A stretch of DNA of 64,000 nucleotides from Muscardinus avellanarius. Taxonomy: Eukaryota > Chordata > Mammalia > Rodentia > Gliridae. Below the pieces are notes generated by a model. That model was not told the DNA's origin. It did no database searches and was given only the letters and a program-made list of their open reading frames with translations. Below, piece after piece: positions 36,080 to 45,379 of the stretch (position 1 is the stretch's first letter; each line of letters begins with the position of its first letter). The stretch covers positions 30,733,575-30,797,574 of the forward strand of contig OY726563.1 of assembly GCA_963383645.1 (NCBI GenBank). Direction: 5' to 3'. A program made the translations under genes and the position numbers.

Positions 36080-36470
36080 TGAGAGATATTGCTCTTTTAT
36101 TTTTTATTTTTTTAATTGGTGCATTATATTCATACATCATATTGGGGTAAAGAACTTGTGCATACATACATGTACACATCACTTATTTAACCCCTACCCA
36201 ATTCCCACCCCATTCCCTCTCCATCCCTCCTTCCCTTGCTTGGCTTAGTGGTTGACTTCGATATGTTTAAGTACATTATGTGTTTTAGAGATTTTCCTCT
36301 TCCCCCCTCCTTTCTCCTCCTTTACGTTGTCTTGTTTGCTCCTCTATAGGATTTCCTATTTCATCTAGAGTACCTCCTATGATCCATTTCTCCCTAACTC
36401 TCACATATTAGGGAAAGCATCTGCTTTCTTATTTTTTGTGACTGACTAATCTCAGCATAATGTCCCCCAG
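36080..36470 (-). mobile_element. L1 3' end inserted in L2
   Basis: AATTGGTGCATTATATTCATACATCATATTGGGG, then TACCCAATTCCCACCCCATTCC and CCTTGCTTGGCTTAGTGGTTG, is the reverse complement of the 3' terminus of the HAL1-like elements at 5700-5860 and 52880-53040. The piece continues into L1-type 3'UTR sequence. Confidence 0.85.
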
Positions 36471-36471
36471 T

Positions 36472-36655
36472 TATTAACATAATGCCTGGCACATGTTTAG
36501 GTAGCCAACTTTGATTTTTTTTATTGTCTAATCTGTGGCTTGCTTTATCACTCATCTTGAATGGTGTCCCATTTATTAATGATGTCACATTTAAATAAAT
36601 TATTCCATACTGCTTAGGTCTCAGCAAACATTTGTTGAATGAATGAATTATAATT
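36472..36655 (-). mobile_element. L2 LINE 3' part (second piece)
   Basis: It begins AATGCCTGGCACATG and finishes CAGCAAACATTTGTTGAATGAATGAAT, the classic antisense L2 3' end, displaced from the first piece by the L1 insertion. Confidence 0.7.
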
Positions 36656-36689
36656 TCTTCAAATTCTTCCTCAGATCAAGCTGACCCAT

Positions 36690-36865
36690 CAGAGCAGTGC
36701 TTCTTGAACTTTCATGTGTATAAGAATTACCTGTATATTTTGCTGATAAAATATAGATTCTGATTCAAGCTTGGGATGGTATCTGAGATTCTGCAGTTCT
36801 AACAAGTCCCTAGGTGATGCTGATGCTGCTGGTCCAGAGACAATGTTTTGAATAGCAAAGCAAAA
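36690..36865 (-). mobile_element. MER5A-like DNA transposon
   Basis: GTGCTTCTTGAACTTTCATGTGTATAAGAATTACC to GGTGATGCTGATGCTGCTGGTCCAGAGACAATG. Confidence 0.8.
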
Positions 36866-36869
36866 CAAA

Positions 36870-37560
36870 AGTGTAGGTTTTGGCATTGTACCAGTCATGT
36901 TTATTAAGACATGCTATAAGACTTTATTCTATGAAGCTTGATATATTTATTTGTAAGGCTATGGTTTAGAATGCTAATTACTATATTCTACCATGCTTTC
37001 ATTGTAAGGACCCATAGAAGGAACTTATCTCAGGACTTAGAAATAATTCTCCTCCTGGAAATAAACTGAATTATTTATATCTTCAAAATATTTCCTATAA
37101 CCGTGTTTGTCACTTTGTGTCGGCTACTAGGAAGTTAATGGCCAGAGTTGTGGGCCACACAAGCTAGCATACAGCGCCTTATTACATTATATATCAGCAT
37201 TTCCCTCTTGGTTTATCGATTTAGCTCCTTCCTAAGTTAATCTTTTATAGATTTCCTTTCTTCCTCTTGATTATACTGTTTGTATATATGTTTGTTACAT
37301 TCAGAAGTGAAAATATATTTATATATGTAGAGATACAGACATAGAGTTATCTTATTCAGGTAATATATGTTCATTAACTCAGTCCTCCTTGAAAAACTCA
37401 AGAGAAGTAACGTCAAGGGCTTGTTTGGCATATATCCTCCAGCAATAAAACACTAAAGCCACTCAAAATGATACCATAAAAATTTGTATTTGGCCTATTC
37501 TGCTTCTACTGTTTAGTGGAAATGAAGCAGGAACTGGTAGAGGGATTGAAACAAGACCTA
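36870..37560. other. Intronic, unassigned
   Basis: AT-rich sequence with no recognised exon or repeat. Confidence 0.4.
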
Positions 37561-37564
37561 AGAT

Positions 37565-37655
37565 ATCAGTTAAAATATTTTGTCATTGAGTGACCTTGGA
37601 TAATTTAACATCTTTGAACCTCAGCTTCCTCAATTATAAATTAATAAATGAGAAT
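37565..37655 (+). mobile_element. MIR fragment
   Basis: GAGTGACCTTGGATAATTTAACATCTTTGAACCTCAGCTTCC is the MIR core. Confidence 0.75.
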
Positions 37656-37689
37656 TTCTTCATTGCATCATTCTGCCCCTTTTCATTCA

Positions 37690-38215
37690 GTGAATACTAA
37701 GTATCTCTGTTATGCCAGATACCTTATTCAGTAGTGAACAACAGTGAATAATATAATTTGGTTGTGGTAAGTGAGCTGAAGGAAGTAAATAGGAACTGGG
37801 GTCAGGTAGGGAGAGCAGGCCTGCTTCTTGGGATAAGTTGGTAGGAAAGCTTCTCTGTGACGTTATGCTGTATCTAATCATTAGAGCACAAGAATGAAGT
37901 AGCTGTCCTAAGAGCAGGCATTCCAGGCAGAGGGGACAACAAGGACAAAGCCCTTGAGGTGAAAAATGGTTTGGAGATCTCAAAGCTATGGGAGAAGGCC
38001 AGTATGGCTGTAACAAAGAGTAGAATACAGAGAAGTTCAGAGCCATGGAAGGAAATGTAAGCAGGCTAACTAAAATCAGATCCTGCAGGAGCAGTTTAGC
38101 CGGAATCAGGAGTTTGCATTTGTTTCATGTTTTACCAAGGGATCATATTGATCTTATTTACCTTTTAAAAAGATCACCCTGGTTTTCTGTATTGAGAGTG
38201 GATTGGCAATATTAA
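37690..38215 (+). mobile_element. L2 LINE fragment, sense
   Basis: TGCCAGATACCTTATTCAGTAGTGAACAACAGTGAA, GCATTCCAGGCAGAGGGGACAACAAGGACAAAGCCC and AGATCACCCTGGTTTTCTGTATTGAGAGTGGATTGG follow the L2 order over about 500 bases. Confidence 0.8.
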
Positions 38216-38222
38216 GTATGAC

Positions 38223-38306
38223 GAGGGGCTGAGAATATTGTTCAGTGGTAGGTCATGTGCTTTAGCAAGTGCAAAGCCCTAGGTTCAATCTCCAGCACCA
38301 TAAAAA
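38223..38306 (+). mobile_element. ID-like SINE
   Basis: GGGGCTGAGAATATTGTTCAGTGGTAGGTCATGTGCTTTAGCAAGTG ... GGTTCAATCTCCAGCACC: a tRNA-derived ID unit with A- and B-box-like parts, standing alone without a B1 half. Confidence 0.85.
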
Positions 38307-38424
38307 TAATGCCAAGGGAGACTGGTTATGGGAATTAAACCCCTTTCATGCTAAGGTCTCCATTGTGAATCTGGTGAAACCTTCAGGACCTCTGCTTAGA
38401 ATAGCATATTTATTAATTAATTAA

Positions 38425-38625
38425 TTTATTTATTTATTTTTGGTGGTACTGGGATTCCTGGAAGCCCTTCTACCTCCGGACTACATTCCCAGACCTATTT
38501 TTATAACTTTTTTTATTTGGAAACAGGGTCTCTTAAGCCAGTGCAGCTGGCTTCAAACCTGTGCGATCCTGTCTCCACCTCCCAAGCGCGGGGATTACAA
38601 GTGTGCGCCACTACACCCGGCTAAA
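38425..38625 (-). mobile_element. B1-dID SINE, type B
   Basis: GGTGGTACTGGGATTCCTGGAAGCCCTTCTACCTCC to GGGGATTACAAGTGTGCGCCACTACACCCGGCT. An ATTTATTAATT-rich tail precedes it; AATAGCAT is repeated at both flanks. Confidence 0.92.
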
Positions 38626-38807
38626 ATAGCATTTTTAAATGTATAAAATAAAACACAATGAATCACAAATTAATTCAATTATATTACAATTCGATTACAA
38701 AACATTTAAAAATGTGTGATAAAGTGGCATTCCTAAGGCATTAGAAGCTTTATAATTTGGGATGGTTTTAGCTGTGAATAACAGAATGTCCAAAAATCAA
38801 AAGTGAC

Positions 38808-38937
38808 TGAAGGCACATGTGGTGGCTATCGTATCAGGACTAGGGCAGCTGAGGCAAGAAGATCACTTGAACCCAGAAGTTTGGGGTTAGCCTGGGCAAT
38901 ATAGCAAGACCCTGTATCAAACAAATAAACAAAGCAG
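38808..38937 (+). mobile_element. 7SL-derived monomer (pB1/FLAM-like)
   Basis: It reads GCTGAGGCAAGAAGATCACTTGAACCCAGAAGTTTGGGGTTAGCCTGGGCAATATAGCAAGACCCTGTATC. This keeps the TTGAACCCAGAAGTT stretch usual in Alu-like monomers and lacks the ID half and the middle of the local B1-dID copies, so it is an older type of 7SL SINE. Confidence 0.7.
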
Positions 38938-38949
38938 TGATTGAACGTA

Positions 38950-39115
38950 CATTCATAAACATATCAAAGTCAGTCAATAAGCCAAACGTGAGAAGGAAGG
39001 AGGGGGATAGAGTAAGGCTAAATAAACAATGTGTGCATGTATGCCTCTACCATCTTATTCCCCAATAAGATTAATGACTACAATGTATCAATAAAAATTT
39101 TAAAAAGAAGAAATA
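38950..39115 (+). mobile_element. L1 3'-tail fragment
   Basis: GTCAATAAGCCAAACGTGAGAAGGAAGGAGG ... GTGTGCATGTATGCCTCTACC ... TATCAATAAAAATTTT, a 5'-truncated sense L1 end of the local family. Confidence 0.85.
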
Positions 39116-39307
39116 ACAGTTAAGCTATTCCAGAATAGGTTACTGTTAATCAGGAACTCAAACAAGTTATCAGAACCTATATCCCTTGAAGTCCTTTCTC
39201 TACTATTCTAATGTATGAGCTGTATCAGCTGTCAGTATTCAAGATGGCTGATGCTGTTTCAAGCATCATGTTCCTTTAAAATTGAAGTATAAAGAGGAGG
39301 TCTGAGG

Positions 39308-39489
39308 CCAGGTGTGGTTGTGTACACTTGTAATACCCGCTCTTGGGAGGTGGAGACAGGAGGATCTCGCAGGTTGGAAGTCAGCCGCGCTGGCTTAAGA
39401 GATCCTGTTTCCACATAAAAAAAAGTATAAAAATAGGTACTGGGAGTGTAGCCTGGAGGTAGAAGGGTTTCCAGGAACCCCAGTACCAC

Positions 39490-39518
<29 letters not shown>
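39308..39518 (+). mobile_element. B1-dID SINE, type B, young-looking
   Basis: A full dimer with a 29-base pure A tail and a perfect 17-bp duplication (39291-39307 and 39519-39535). The intact tail and duplication suggest a fairly recent insertion. Confidence 0.95.
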
Positions 39519-39526
<8 letters not shown>

Positions 39527-39539
39527 GGTCTGAGGCTTT

Positions 39540-40235
39540 TTATTTTGCATCTCTTTTTACCATGTAGAATGTTGTATCTGGGTCACTGGCCAGGTCTAAT
39601 TTAAGGGAAAGCTGGGAAGGTTAGTGTCTTTCATTTCTAACCTTTAAATTGTTTGCAGGTTCTGATAAGAAAAAGAGAAGTAAATGGATATTTGAGAAGT
39701 TACCGAAGTGTCTTTGGATTCCCTTTGCAAATCTGTCTATGACCTTGCATCTCCTTTATCCATTCTCTTGTTCTTCCTTCAGTGTTTCTCTTCCCTTTTC
39801 CAGGTCATCTCCATATCCCATGGCACCTGTAAGAGGTTTTGTTTGTGCTGTCAGCTAGCTGTAGATAAAACACAAACTAAGATACTAATTTTATTAAGAT
39901 TAATTTTAGACTAGTAAATATTGGAAATATATTTTGTGGCAGAAACTGCTTGCATTTTTCCTAGTTTTCCTAAAATTTCTTGCTGTCACCATACTCACAA
40001 GACAAACTCAAACAATCAGTGGATACAAAATGAGCCTTCTTCAGACTAATAGTTGTTAACTTTTTGTTCTTATAAAAGAAATAGTTCAGTCAATAAGATA
40101 GTTATATTTATAATTCACTTACATGAATGATCATAACACACACACACACACATACACACACACTCACTCACATACTTCTCAGCTTGCTTTCTTGCTTAGT
40201 GTTGGGCATCTTTGCATGTTTGGGGTAGGGAAATC
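39540..40235. other. Intronic, unassigned
   Basis: It includes a short (CA)n patch near 40136-40165. A frame at 39649-39858 follows a TTTGCAG acceptor-like site but has no donor and resembles no LANCL3 exon. Confidence 0.35.
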
Positions 40236-40239
40236 TCTC

Positions 40240-40364
40240 ATTTTTTTTAAATTTTAATACTGGTTCCACTTAATGGCTATAATGTGAGTTAATCCTTGTC
40301 AATGGGCATTTAGGTTGGCTCAGGTTCTTTTTTCATTTTTAGCTATGACAAATAATGCCATATG

Positions 40365-40403
<39 letters not shown>

Positions 40404-40690
40404 CACATAATATATGTATGTACATATACATTGCAAGCATATAGTAAAGCATACATATGTATATATATACGTATATGCCTTTCTATATATGTATCTACTT
40501 GTTCATATATGCTAAAATTTTTAAGATACAATTTCTGAGTCAAAGTTTACATATATATATTTTTTCATTTGATAGAGATGATTCCAGTTGCTTTCCAAAA
40601 AGGTTATGTCAATTTTCATTCCCTCCACCAATGTATTGGAATGCTTGTATTCTGACATTTTAATGCCATATTTTATTAGACTACAATATG
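40240..40690 (-). mobile_element. Old L1 3' part with (CA)n/(TA)n
   Basis: GTCAATGGGCATTTAGGTTGGCTCAGG and TTCCAAAAAGGTTATGTCAATTTTCATTCCCTCCACC are antisense end-of-L1 signatures. An (AC)n plus TATATA/CATA microsatellite (about 40365-40500) lies within. Confidence 0.7.
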
Positions 40691-40827
40691 AATATAAATT
40701 GATGAGTACAAAATGAGAACGAAGTTTTTAGAGCAGAAAAATGTATCCCCTTAATGTTTTTTTCAGATATCACAAAACAAAATGGATATGTAAGATTTCA
40801 CTCAATCTTTGGATGTAAGCAGTCTTC

Positions 40828-40831
<4 letters not shown>

Positions 40832-40867
<36 letters not shown>

Positions 40868-41165
40868 TTTTACTGGGGATGGAACCAAGGGAAATCCTAC
40901 CACTGTGCTACATCTCCAGTTATCTATTTATCTCCCTTTCTTCTTTCCTTCTTTTCTTCCTCCCTTTCTTTCTTTATTTGTGGCACTGGAGATGAAACCC
41001 AGGGGATTCTACCTCCAAGCTATATCCCCCAGCCCTATTTTATTATTTTATTTTGAAGTTGCAGAGGGACACACTAAGTTTCTGAGGTTGGCCAAGTACC
41101 TGCGATCTTCCTTTCTTGGTCTTCCAAGTACTGGAATTACAAGCATATACCACAACATCTGGCTA
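40832..41165 (-). mobile_element. (TG)n followed by two antisense B1-dID pieces
   Basis: (TG)n at 40832-40866 is continuous with an ID part (TTACTGGGGATGGAACCAAGGG, 40868-40925). A pyrimidine-rich spacer follows, then a more complete antisense dimer (40975-41165, ending ATTACAAGCATATACCACAACATCTGGCT). The (TG)n is the antisense of a CA-type SINE tail. Confidence 0.85.
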
Positions 41166-41489
41166 TTTTTTGTTATTTTAAAATAGGGTTTTGCTATGTT
41201 TAAGTAGCCACATGTTGCACACTGCATACATATTCCCTAACTTTGGCTTGAAATGACAGCAGGGTTGGGGAACTTAGAGTTTTGTAGGCCAGGTCCAGTT
41301 CCTGATTATGTACCTGCCAGAAAGTAGAACATGTCTAAGATCTACAGCTTAGATCCTCTGTCACTTATGAACCAGAACCCTGTGAATGTTAAAAGGATGT
41401 AACAGGAACTAATAATGATTGATTATTTATTTCCACACACAGCTGTAAACACTGTACATGTATTGTGTTACATTTTCTTGTACTAAAGT

Positions 41490-41840
41490 ATGACTTTATT
41501 TTTAAATTTTATTTTTAAGTAATATAGTTATTGTATATATTTGTGGGGTACAAAGTGATGTTTCAATATATGTATATGTTTTGGAATGAACAAATTAAGG
41601 TAATTAATGCATCCATTACCTCACATACTTATTTTTTAATGGTAAGAACATTTGTAGTCCATTATTTTAGCAATTTTGAAATATACAATACATTATTATT
41701 AACTATAGTGACTTTGCTATAAATTACACTACCATGACTTATTTATCATGTCTAACTTATATCCTCTATAGCCCAGCCTCTGGTAATCACAAGCCTACTC
41801 TCCAATCCTGTAAATTCAATGTTTTTAGAGTCTACATATA
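41490..41840 (-). mobile_element. Old L1 3'UTR, antisense
   Basis: TTGTGGGGTACAAAGTGATGTTTCAATATATG ... ATCCATTACCTCACATACTTATTTTTT ... TTAACTATAGTGACTTTGCTAT is the well-known antisense 3'UTR of L1MA/L1MB-type elements. Confidence 0.8.
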
Positions 41841-41844
41841 TGTA

Positions 41845-42005
41845 GGTTGATCCTGGCAACAACCTTATGACATGGGCACCATTACTAACTTTGTTATACC
41901 CAGTGAGAAAACTGAGGTACAGAGAGGTTAAGGATCAAGTTCTAAATTGCACAGCTGGTCAGTGGCAAAGACAGGCCTTTATCTCCCACAGGCTGGTTGC
42001 CGAAT
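41845..42005 (+). mobile_element. MIR SINE
   Basis: CTGGCAACAACCTTATGACATGGGCACC, GTGAGAAAACTGAGGTACAGAGAGGTTAAGG and TTGCACAGCTGGTCAGTGGCAAAG: a well-conserved MIR. Confidence 0.88.
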
Positions 42006-42012
42006 CTCTGTT

Positions 42013-42110
42013 TTCAACTGGTATTTCTCACACTTTAACATGTGCATGAGCCCTGAGGATATTGTTCAAAATTAAATTTGGATTTAGTGGGTCTAGAGTT
42101 CATTGAACAG
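42013..42110 (-). mobile_element. MER5A-like fragment
   Basis: TATTTCTCACACTTTAACATGTGCATGAG then TTTAGTGGGTCTAGAG, a short antisense MER5A part. Confidence 0.6.
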
Positions 42111-42527
42111 ACTTAAGAATAAAAGCTCTAAATCATTTTCCACCAATTTTATGGAATTTTCTACCAAAAGGTTTGGTTCCCTCAAACTTTATAATTTTCA
42201 TCATTTGTCCTTATACTGAGAATGACTTCTTCCATAGGTGCCAGAATATCAGCTTTCCAGTTTGTAGTTTATACTGAAGGATTAATTCAGTGCTGGATAT
42301 ATTTTCTGGAAAGTTTAGGGATTCTGTTAGCATGTTGAATGAATGAGTGAATACATGAACTTATTTGTCCTAATAAATGTCATTTTGTACTATATACAGA
42401 AAGTTTTTTAGAATTTATTTGAAGGCTCGAATACAGCAGACTCCAGCTGTCTTAAGTTATTTTGTGATAAACAAGAGATGCCTTATTACATCATTCACAT
42501 ATCAGGTAGAAAACATGGACTTGATTC

Positions 42528-42725
42528 TACTCTAATCCCAGCATTTGAGAGGCTGAGACCGGAGGATCAAGGTTTGCGGACAGCCTCAGCTACTTAGTGA
42601 GGCCCTTTGCAAGTTAAAGAGACCCTATTTCAAAATAAAGAATAAAAAATAGGGCAGGGGGTATAGCTCAGATGTTGAATGCCCTTGGGTTCCATTCCCA
42701 GACCCGCCAAAAAAAAAAAAAAAAC
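42528..42725 (+). mobile_element. B1-dID SINE, type A (5'-truncated)
   Basis: It starts within the B1 head (AATCCCAGCATTTGAGAGG) and ends CATTCCCAGACCCGCC plus an A tail. It forms an inverted pair with the next copy. Confidence 0.9.
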
Positions 42726-42759
42726 AATTACTCTCATTTTATATTATTTATTTATTTAT

Positions 42760-42972
42760 TCATTTATTTTTGCAGGTCTGGGGATGGAACCTAGGGGCAT
42801 TTGACCTCCAAGCTATACCCCCTGCCCTATTTTTTTATTCTTTATTTTGAAACAGGGTTTCACTAAGTTTCAAAGGGCCTCACTAAGTAGCTGAGGCTGT
42901 CTGCAAACCGGGATCATCCAGTCTCAGCCTCCCAAATACTGGGATTACAAGCATGTGCCACCACGCCCAGCT
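42760..42972 (-). mobile_element. B1-dID SINE, type A
   Basis: A complete antisense copy with TACTCTCATTTTA repeated at both flanks (about 42729-42741 and 42974-42987). Confidence 0.93.
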
Positions 42973-43001
42973 CCTACTCTCATTTTAGAACCACTCAATT
43001 T

Positions 43002-43190
43002 TGCCAGGCGTGGTGGCACACACTTGTAATCCCTGTGCTTGAGAGGAGGAGACAGGATGATCGCACAGGTTCGAAGTCAGCCGCGCTGGCTTAAGAGACC
43101 CTGTTTTCATATAAAAATATAAACTAGGTCTGGGAGTATAGCTTGGAGGTAGAAGGGCTTCCAGGAACCCCGGTACCACCAAAAAAAAAA
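43002..43190 (+). mobile_element. B1-dID SINE, type B
   Basis: CCAGGCGTGGTGGCACACACTTG to CCCCGGTACCACC and an A tail, flanked by CACTCAATTTT. Confidence 0.93.
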
Positions 43191-43309
43191 AAAATCACTC
43201 AATTTTACCAGTATAACATAAAAGTAGTGCTTCTTCTACAACTCTCAATTAATTTAAACTGATGATGACCAGACATCTCCCTTTTTATTTTTAATTTTTG
43301 TATTCTTAT

Positions 43310-43540
43310 ACTTTTTTTGGGGTGGTACTGGAGTTCCTGGAAGCCCTTCTACCTCCGGGCTACACTCCCCGACCTATTTCATACTTGTTTATTTTTATTT
43401 AATTTTAATTTTTTAATTTTTTTTATTTTTGGAAAGAGGGTCTCTTAAGCCAGCGCGGCTAGCTTCGAACCTGCACAATCCTCCTGTTTCCGCCTCCCAA
43501 GCGCGGGGATTACAAGCTTGAGCCACCATGCCCGGCCTTC
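43310..43540 (-). mobile_element. B1-dID SINE, type B, with internal AT expansion
   Basis: GGGTGGTACTGGAGTTCCTGGAAG to GCCACCATGCCCGGCC, with an enlarged TTTATTTTTATTTAATTTTAATTTT middle. TTCTTATACTTTT flanks it on both sides, so it entered the T-rich end of an L1 copy. Confidence 0.92.
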
Positions 43541-43547
43541 TTCTTAT

Positions 43548-44190
43548 ACTTTTATTGGTGCATCATAGTGTCATGTCACAATGTAGTTCATGGTGCATCA
43601 TAGTGTCATGTCACAATGTAGTTCATAGTGGTAGTGACATACATGCACACATTTTGTGGGCTTTTCAATGGTTCCCTCCCCACCCCATCTCCGTCCCCAT
43701 AAAGGATATTGAGACTGGCATTGGTATTCTCATATATGTACATAATATCAATGGAAGGGACTCTTTCATTGATTCTCCTTCTTCCCCCAACCACCCTTCA
43801 CCAAAACCACCTCCATGGCTCCACTGGAGTTTCTCCTCCATTATCTGAAGTCCCTCTGAAATCCCTATTACTCCTTAGCTTCCACATATGAGAGAAAACA
43901 TTACCCTTAATTTTCTATGACTGGATAATCTCATTGAACATTATACCAGAGACCCTGAAATTATAGAGGAGGGCATAGGCCCAATACTCCAATATATAGG
44001 CACAGGTTGAAACTTTCTCACTAAGACCCCCAAAACTCAGGAAATTAAAACAAGAATTAATAAGTGGGATGGCATTCAACTAAAAAGTTTCTGCTCATCA
44101 AAGGAAACTATGAAGAATCTAAAGAGAGAGCCTACAGAATGGATTCACCTACACCACCCATAGATATCTTTTCAAAGGGACTAAATCTTT
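43548..44190. mobile_element. L1 3' end with internal inversion (twin priming)
   Basis: The first part (43548 to about 43940) is an antisense L1 3'UTR, starting CTTTTATTGGTGCATCATAGTGTC. The second (about 43943-44190) is sense L1 ORF2 3' sequence, with ATTAATAAGTGGGATGGCATTCAACTAAAAAGTTTCTGCTCATCAAAGGAAAC. The opposite orientations joined head to head are the usual product of twin priming. Two exact 35-bp direct repeats lie at 43557-43591 and 43592-43626. Confidence 0.8.
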
Positions 44191-44245
44191 TGTTAGAGTG
44201 ATTAACTTAAAACAATCCATGTAGCTTTAGATATCATTTATATAC

Positions 44246-44787
44246 TGTGGAGATTCTTCTCCGAGACTTGGGAGGGAGAGACCTGAGAGGGGAAACCGAA
44301 CAGCAACCTGATGAGCAGCCATACTGAAATATAATTGCCTGAGGAGCAACTACCCTGAAATGAACGCACAATTGCCTGATGAGCAACTGACAAAGTTTAT
44401 TCTCTAAAACCAAGATCTTTATACCCTTCTCCAGTTAGGTTAATGATCAGATTCTAGTAGAAAAGAGTAAACACCAAAGAACAATAGTGGGGTATTAAGT
44501 GAAGGACATGTAAATCACCAATCATAAGCAAGACAAAAGGAAGACCTGTGACATCACTGGTCTTGTGATTAAGATCAGCCCCAGACCTTGTGATTAAGAT
44601 CAGCCCCCTGCCCTAACTGGTGGGCCTTAGAGGGCAAATTCTGGAAAGGACATCCAGAGTTTGAGAATTTACCTTTCGTGAATCTCCTTTAACTCTTTCG
44701 GAACCTTTCTTCCTCAGGCTTCTTCCGTGTCCTCCATCAATATAAACCTTTTTATCTATTAATTTATATTCCACTAAAACCCCAACA
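44246..44787 (-). mobile_element. Probable solo LTR of an endogenous retrovirus
   Basis: The ends are TG...CA (plus strand TGTGGAG ... CCCCAACA), 542 bp. Read on the minus strand it has a TATA-type GGGTATAAAGATC, then AATAAA about 25 bases later, and before them a 24-base direct repeat (GGGGCTGATCTTAATCACAAG-type) like a U3 enhancer repeat. Flanks are TATAC and TATAT, a 5-bp duplication with one mismatch. No retroviral interior lies on either side. Class I (ERV1) is my guess. Confidence 0.6.
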
Positions 44788-44789
44788 TA

Positions 44790-45300
44790 TATTTTACTGT
44801 AATTATTTAAAGAATACATGGTTCATACTTTTCTTGAGACTGAGTAAATTGGGAAATAAGTACAGCAAAAATTATTTTACTTGTACTGAATTTTAAATAT
44901 TCTTAATTATTTTGCCAGTAACTTGAACTCCCAGTGTTCTATTAGAAGGTTGTTTTAATGGAATTTTATTGTATTTATTAACCTATGAATGTGAAAATGA
45001 TAGATTGTATTAATTTTATTAACTTCTTGGTTAATTTCACTTTTGCAGTTAATTTAATTAATGATATTTATTATGTGGTTAGCTGCTACACAATACACAG
45101 TGAATTTCCTCCAAGTAGCAGGGAAGTCCTTTCATATCCCTATATAGAGTGGAAATGGTCTCTTGGTTTTAAACTTGCCCAGTAGTCTCGGGTGCATCCA
45201 AGTGTTTTTCTTCATGATTCAATTTCACAATTTCATCTCTAACCTAGTGTCTTTAATTATGTACAATGCCATGGATGTTTGGCTTTTCTCGTAAAACTAT
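44790..45300. other. Intronic, unassigned
   Basis: AT-rich DNA without recognised features. Confidence 0.4.
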
Positions 45301-45303
45301 GTT

Positions 45304-45305
<2 letters not shown>

Positions 45306-45345
<40 letters not shown>

Positions 45346-45377
45346 TATGCGTGTGTGTGTGTGTGTGTGTGTGTGTG
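45306..45377. repeat. Compound (CT)n(TG)n microsatellite
   Basis: A (TC)n run of about 34 bases, a short ATATATGCG spacer, then a (TG)n run of about 26 bases. Confidence 0.96.
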
Positions 45378-45379
45378 CC

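Noticed and set aside
39649..39858. Possible LANCL3 exon after TTTGCAG
   Set aside because: No donor site at a suitable place and no LanC similarity.
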